From a bacterium (GTDB lineage Bacteria > Sumerlaeota > Sumerlaeia > SLMS01 > JAHLLQ01), in the NCBI GenBank assembly GCA_020444065.1, contig JAHLLQ010000006.1, positions 186,001 to 250,000 on the forward strand: a DNA stretch of 64,000 bases, read 5' to 3'. Within the stretch, counting starts at the first letter, position 1. Each line of letters starts with the position of its first letter. Of this stretch, positions 61,099-64,000 are shown piece after piece. The notes under the pieces were generated by a model, which saw only the letters and a list, made by a program, of their open reading frames with translations, was not told the origin of the DNA and searched no databases. A program made the position numbers and the translations under genes.

Positions 61099-64000
61099 AT
61101 GTCGAACGGCGAAAGTGATGCCATTCAAGCGCTTTGCGAGCGTGTGGACGCGCGTAAACTCCTGGAAGCCATCGGCTTTCATGTTGAGAAGCTGCGCGTG
61201 CTCGGCAACACGCTAAAGACGCCCTGTCCCATTCACAAAGACGAACGCTTGGCGACCCTGATCGTCTATCCGGATCGCGGAACCTACAAGTGCATGGTCT
61301 CGTCCTGCGATGCTTTCAAGGGCGGGACACTGCTGGACCTCTACTGCCTGTGGTCGGGCGAGAAGGGCCCCGCGGCGGCTCTCGGGATGGCGCGCTTGGC
61401 AGGAGTGGAGATCGATAAGGAGATTCTCCAAAGCGTCAGCCAAGCCTATCTGCGCGAAGCGGAGCAGGCAATCGAGGGCGGCGATCTGGCGGATGCGCAT
61501 GAGTCTCTTGAGGAAGCACGCAAGATCGATTCGACATCGTTGCTGGTTCCGCTCGTCGGGGCGCGATTGGCAGAACACGAGGGCCGTCCGGAAGACGCTT
61601 GCGAGGACTACGCAATCGCTTCGCGACTGGCTCGCCGCCAGGGAGATCTGGAAGAGGCCGAACGCATCGTTCGCGAGAACCTTATTCGGCTGCGCCCGGA
61701 TGATGAGCGCACTCTTCTTGAACTGGCCGATGTTCTTCACGCGCTCCAGCGCTTCGACGATCGCAACGAGTACCTTGTGCGGGTGTGCGATCTGAACGAG
61801 CGGGAAGGGCGGTTGGCGGAGTGCCTGCCGCACTACGAGCGCATGAAGGATCACGTGCAGGGCGATGCGCATCTGCGTTTGCGATATGGAAAGGCTCTGG
61901 CCGCTGCACACGAGACGCAACGTGCCGCTGAAGAATTGAGAGCTGCCGCGGATGTGTTGGCGAGCGGCGAAGACCAAGAAGCGCTGATCGAGGCACTGGC
62001 TGGTATTCGTGACTGCGAACCGGGAAACACAGAAGTCCGCGAGCGACTGGCTGAAGCCTACGACCGTGCCGGCCAGCACGTAGAGTACATCTCTGAGCTT
62101 TCTTCGTTGGGGACCGAAGCACTCGGGACCGGCGATATCGATCGTGCCGAAGGGCTCTTCCGCAGAATTCTGGAACGTGATGCCGAGTCCATCTCGGCGC
62201 GTGAAGGACTGGTCGAAGTCTACGCTACCCGTGGCGATAAGCAGGCCGAAGCGGGAGAACATCGTCACATCGCCAGGCTCTACGGAGATATGGGCTTGGA
62301 GGATCAAGTAGCGGATCACTTGATCGCCGCGCGCGACGCGGATCCAGACGATCCTGAGCTTCGCGTGCTGCTCGCTGAGCGCATGGTGAGCGACTCGAAT
62401 CCGACAGCCGCGATGAAGGAGTTCTTCGACGCCGGCCGGCTCTTCTTCGAACGGGAGAATCCGGATGAAGGCGAGAAGATCTTCGCGCGATTGATCGAAG
62501 CCAATCCGACGGATCGAAACACGATCGATCGCATCGCCGGCTGCTATACAGAACACGATCGCCAGAATGCTGCACGGGATCTTTATCGCGATCTTGCCCG
62601 TCGTCAGTTGGATGCGGGGAACGCCGATCACGCCGAAGAGGCCTGCAACAAGGCGCTGGAATTCGATCCCGGCAGTCCGGAACTGATGCAGTTGCGCTTT
62701 GAGAGCCTGATGCAGTTGGAGGCCTATGTGCCTGCCTGCGATCTGGCGCTGGAGTTGCACGAGAAGCTGGCCGAGAATGAACAGATCGACCAGTCCCTGG
62801 AGAACCTGGAAAGCATGCATCAGACCGGGGAGGCGAGCCCGGCGTTGCTGATGGTTCTGGGGCGTATCCTGCGCGATGCCGGACGGCGCGACGAAGCGCT
62901 CGAAGTCTTCCACGGACTGCTTGAAGGCGCCACGGATGCATGTGCAGAAGAGCGGGCCGAAATCGCCGGTGAAGTCCTGGAACTGAAGCCGGCGGATGCC
63001 CCCGCTCGGCGCGGACTGGCACAGGCGCAGGAAGAACTGGGGCAAACCGAGGAGGCGACGAAGTCATTCCTCTGGGCGGCCTCGGACTTCCGACTGGATG
63101 ATCAGTTGAAGTACGCCCTCGAGTGCTTCGAAGCGGCTGCGGCGCTGGCTCCGGAGCACGCCGAGGCACTTCGAGGAATCGCCGACCTGCAGTACGAGAA
63201 CGGAAACGATGAGGAAGCGCTCGCAACGTTCCATAAGTTGCTCGATGCGCTGAAATCGCAGAATGATGAAGAAGCGATCCGCAAACTCTACGACCACATG
63301 CTCGAGCTCTTCGAGCCGGGAACGGAAATTCGGGTCGAGTTCGCAGAGTGGCTCGCGTCGATTGAAAAGAACGACGAGGCAATTACGCAGTTTGAGGCGA
63401 TCGAAAAGGATCTTCTGAAGAACGAAGAGGAACTCGATCGAGTCGTCGATGTTCTTTTGCGAATTCTCGCAATCGATTCTTCGCGACGTGAAGTGCGTCT
63501 GCGCCTGGCCGACACCTGCGAGAAGATCGGCGATACGGAAGCTGCTGCGAAGCAATACGCCAAGGCAGCCGAGGAAGCAGCCGAGGCTGGCGAAGCGGCC
63601 AAGGCTATCGAGTTGTTCCGCACGGTGCTGCGCATCGACCCGCAGGATGAGAATGCATGCCTTCGCCTGGCTGAAATCTATGCCGAAGATGGCGAGACGG
63701 ACCTCGCGGTCGGGGCCTTCCAACGAGTTTCACACATTCGTCGTGAAGAAGATCGAGAAGCAGAGAATATCGACATCTTCAGGCGCATTCTGGCTCTCGA
63801 TCCGGCAACCCCCGGCGCACGAAAGCGCCTGGCAGAGGCGTATGAAGCTGCGGAAGATGTGGCGAGCGCGATCAAGGAATGGGAAAGGGTTGCGTCGGAT
63901 CTGCTAGGCCAGTCGCCCCCCGGCGATCCTGTTCCAATTTACGCGCACCTGAAAGGTCTCGATCCAAAACGCCGCGAACCGCGGATGGCCCTGATCGAGT
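61099..64000 (+). CDS. CHC2-type zinc finger fused to a very long TPR array (3' end outside window)
   Basis: The open frame gives at least 967 residues. The N-terminal ~100 residues look like the DnaG primase zinc-binding domain: Cys43 and His46 in TPCPIHKDE, then Cys65 and Cys70 in YKCMVSSCDAFKGGTLLDLY, with a C-x4-C spacing where DnaG has C-x2-C. From about residue 115 onward the protein is continuous TPR units, more than twenty, for example DADPDDPELRVLLAERM and RIDPQDENACLRLAEIYAEDG. No primase catalytic domain is seen. It may bind nucleic acid at one end and scaffold proteins along the array. It stands alone after a terminator. Confidence 0.85.
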   Translation, partial: MSNGESDAIQALCERVDARKLLEAIGFHVEKLRVLGNTLKTPCPIHKDERLATLIVYPDRGTYKCMVSSCDAFKGGTLLDLYCLWSGEKGPAAALGMARLAGVEIDKEILQSVSQAYLREAEQAIEGGDLADAHESLEEARKIDSTSLLVPLVGARLAEHEGRPEDACEDYAIASRLARRQGDLEEAERIVRENLIRLRPDDERTLLELADVLHALQRFDDRNEYLVRVCDLNEREGRLAECLPHYERMKDHVQGDAHLRLRYGKALAAAHETQRAAEELRAAADVLASGEDQEALIEALAGIRDCEPGNTEVRERLAEAYDRAGQHVEYISELSSLGTEALGTGDIDRAEGLFRRILERDAESISAREGLVEVYATRGDKQAEAGEHRHIARLYGDMGLEDQVADHLIAARDADPDDPELRVLLAERMVSDSNPTAAMKEFFDAGRLFFERENPDEGEKIFARLIEANPTDRNTIDRIAGCYTEHDRQNAARDLYRDLARRQLDAGNADHAEEACNKALEFDPGSPELMQLRFESLMQLEAYVPACDLALELHEKLAENEQIDQSLENLESMHQTGEASPALLMVLGRILRDAGRRDEALEVFHGLLEGATDACAEERAEIAGEVLELKPADAPARRGLAQAQEELGQTEEATKSFLWAASDFRLDDQLKYALECFEAAAALAPEHAEALRGIADLQYENGNDEEALATFHKLLDALKSQNDEEAIRKLYDHMLELFEPGTEIRVEFAEWLASIEKNDEAITQFEAIEKDLLKNEEELDRVVDVLLRILAIDSSRREVRLRLADTCEKIGDTEAAAKQYAKAAEEAAEAGEAAKAIELFRTVLRIDPQDENACLRLAEIYAEDGETDLAVGAFQRVSHIRREEDREAENIDIFRRILALDPATPGARKRLAEAYEAAEDVASAIKEWERVASDLLGQSPPGDPVPIYAHLKGLDPKRREPRMALIE

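Noticed and set aside
61213-63045. Long minus-strand open frame (610 aa) opposite the zinc-finger/TPR gene
   Set aside because: It is the mirror of a strongly biased coding strand whose TPR sense product is clear, and it has no family pattern of its own. High-GC codon bias produces such antisense frames.
1-64000. Known defence, toxin-antitoxin, prophage or secondary-metabolite clusters
   Set aside because: No Cas, restriction, retron, integrase, capsid, NRPS or PKS motifs were seen in any of the coding regions read.

Overview
The window is about 60% GC, densely packed bacterial chromosome with no phage, plasmid, transposase or CRISPR signature. Genes are often coupled by ATGA, GTGA or TTGA stop/start overlaps, and GTG and TTG starts are used where a good ribosome binding site (RBS) fits. 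The cell looks Gram-negative: there are lipoprotein signal peptides, apolipoprotein N-acyltransferase, an O-antigen-ligase-like protein and a gingipain/PorU-like C25 peptidase. Abundant secreted proteins with CBM48, lamin-tail and carboxypeptidase-regulatory-like domains, a GKRP-like double SIS protein and a NamZ-like protein suggest an uncultured or candidate-phylum lineage. Sumerlaeota or an FCB/PVC-type relative is a guess that the window cannot prove.

Layout. 1-3.4 kb: glucose-6-phosphate isomerase (cut by the window edge), an APH(3')-type phosphotransferase, and a sigma-54 activator coupled to a thioredoxin-fold protein lacking CxxC. 3.4-8.65 kb: the strangest block, one minus-strand transcription unit holding a 124-aa anchored protein, three tandem paralogues of a polytopic membrane protein on a ~990-bp repeat, 52-codon chimeric ORFs at each repeat junction, and a 683-aa soluble protein of unknown function. 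8.8-12.5 kb: an EI24/CysZ-like membrane protein, Lnt and a COG4705 membrane protein. 12.7-15.7 kb: a GAF-type histidine kinase with a stand-alone receiver. 15.7-16.1 kb: a non-coding stretch with nested complementary arms, a structured RNA candidate. 16.1-22.1 kb: small membrane proteins, a TPR protein, queG, an HExxH protein and a LysE-type exporter.

22.1-29.8 kb: tRNA-Thr(CGU), aroC, a double glycosyltransferase, a GH13 lipoprotein, and ubiX-ubiE/menG. 30-36 kb: a CehA/McbA-like protein that has lost its metal ligands, a GKRP/MurQ-like double SIS protein, and a CBM48-nuclease/phosphatase fusion. 36-37.6 kb: a cobalamin riboswitch upstream of a secreted beta-propeller-like protein, the clearest new regulatory link here. 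37.7-45.9 kb: a secreted endonuclease I with two lamin-tail domains, an alpha/beta hydrolase, a fatty acid desaturase and an APC permease fused to two Usp domains. 46-57.4 kb: an operon of giant C25 peptidase, TPR protein, TMTC/GT39-like membrane glycosyltransferase, nucleotide-sugar epimerase/reductase and O-antigen ligase, ending in a terminator. 57.5-60.9 kb: a NamZ-like protein coupled to a lipoprotein of stacked carboxypeptidase-regulatory-like domains. 61.1 kb to the end: a DnaG-type zinc finger fused to a very long TPR array, open at the edge.

Themes. Envelope and glycan biology dominates. Several enzyme families appear as catalytically altered relatives (CehA/McbA, NamZ, MurQ, thioredoxin). 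Cobalamin use is supported independently by QueG, which is B12-dependent, and by the riboswitch. All functions are inferred from reading the sequence; no database search was run.
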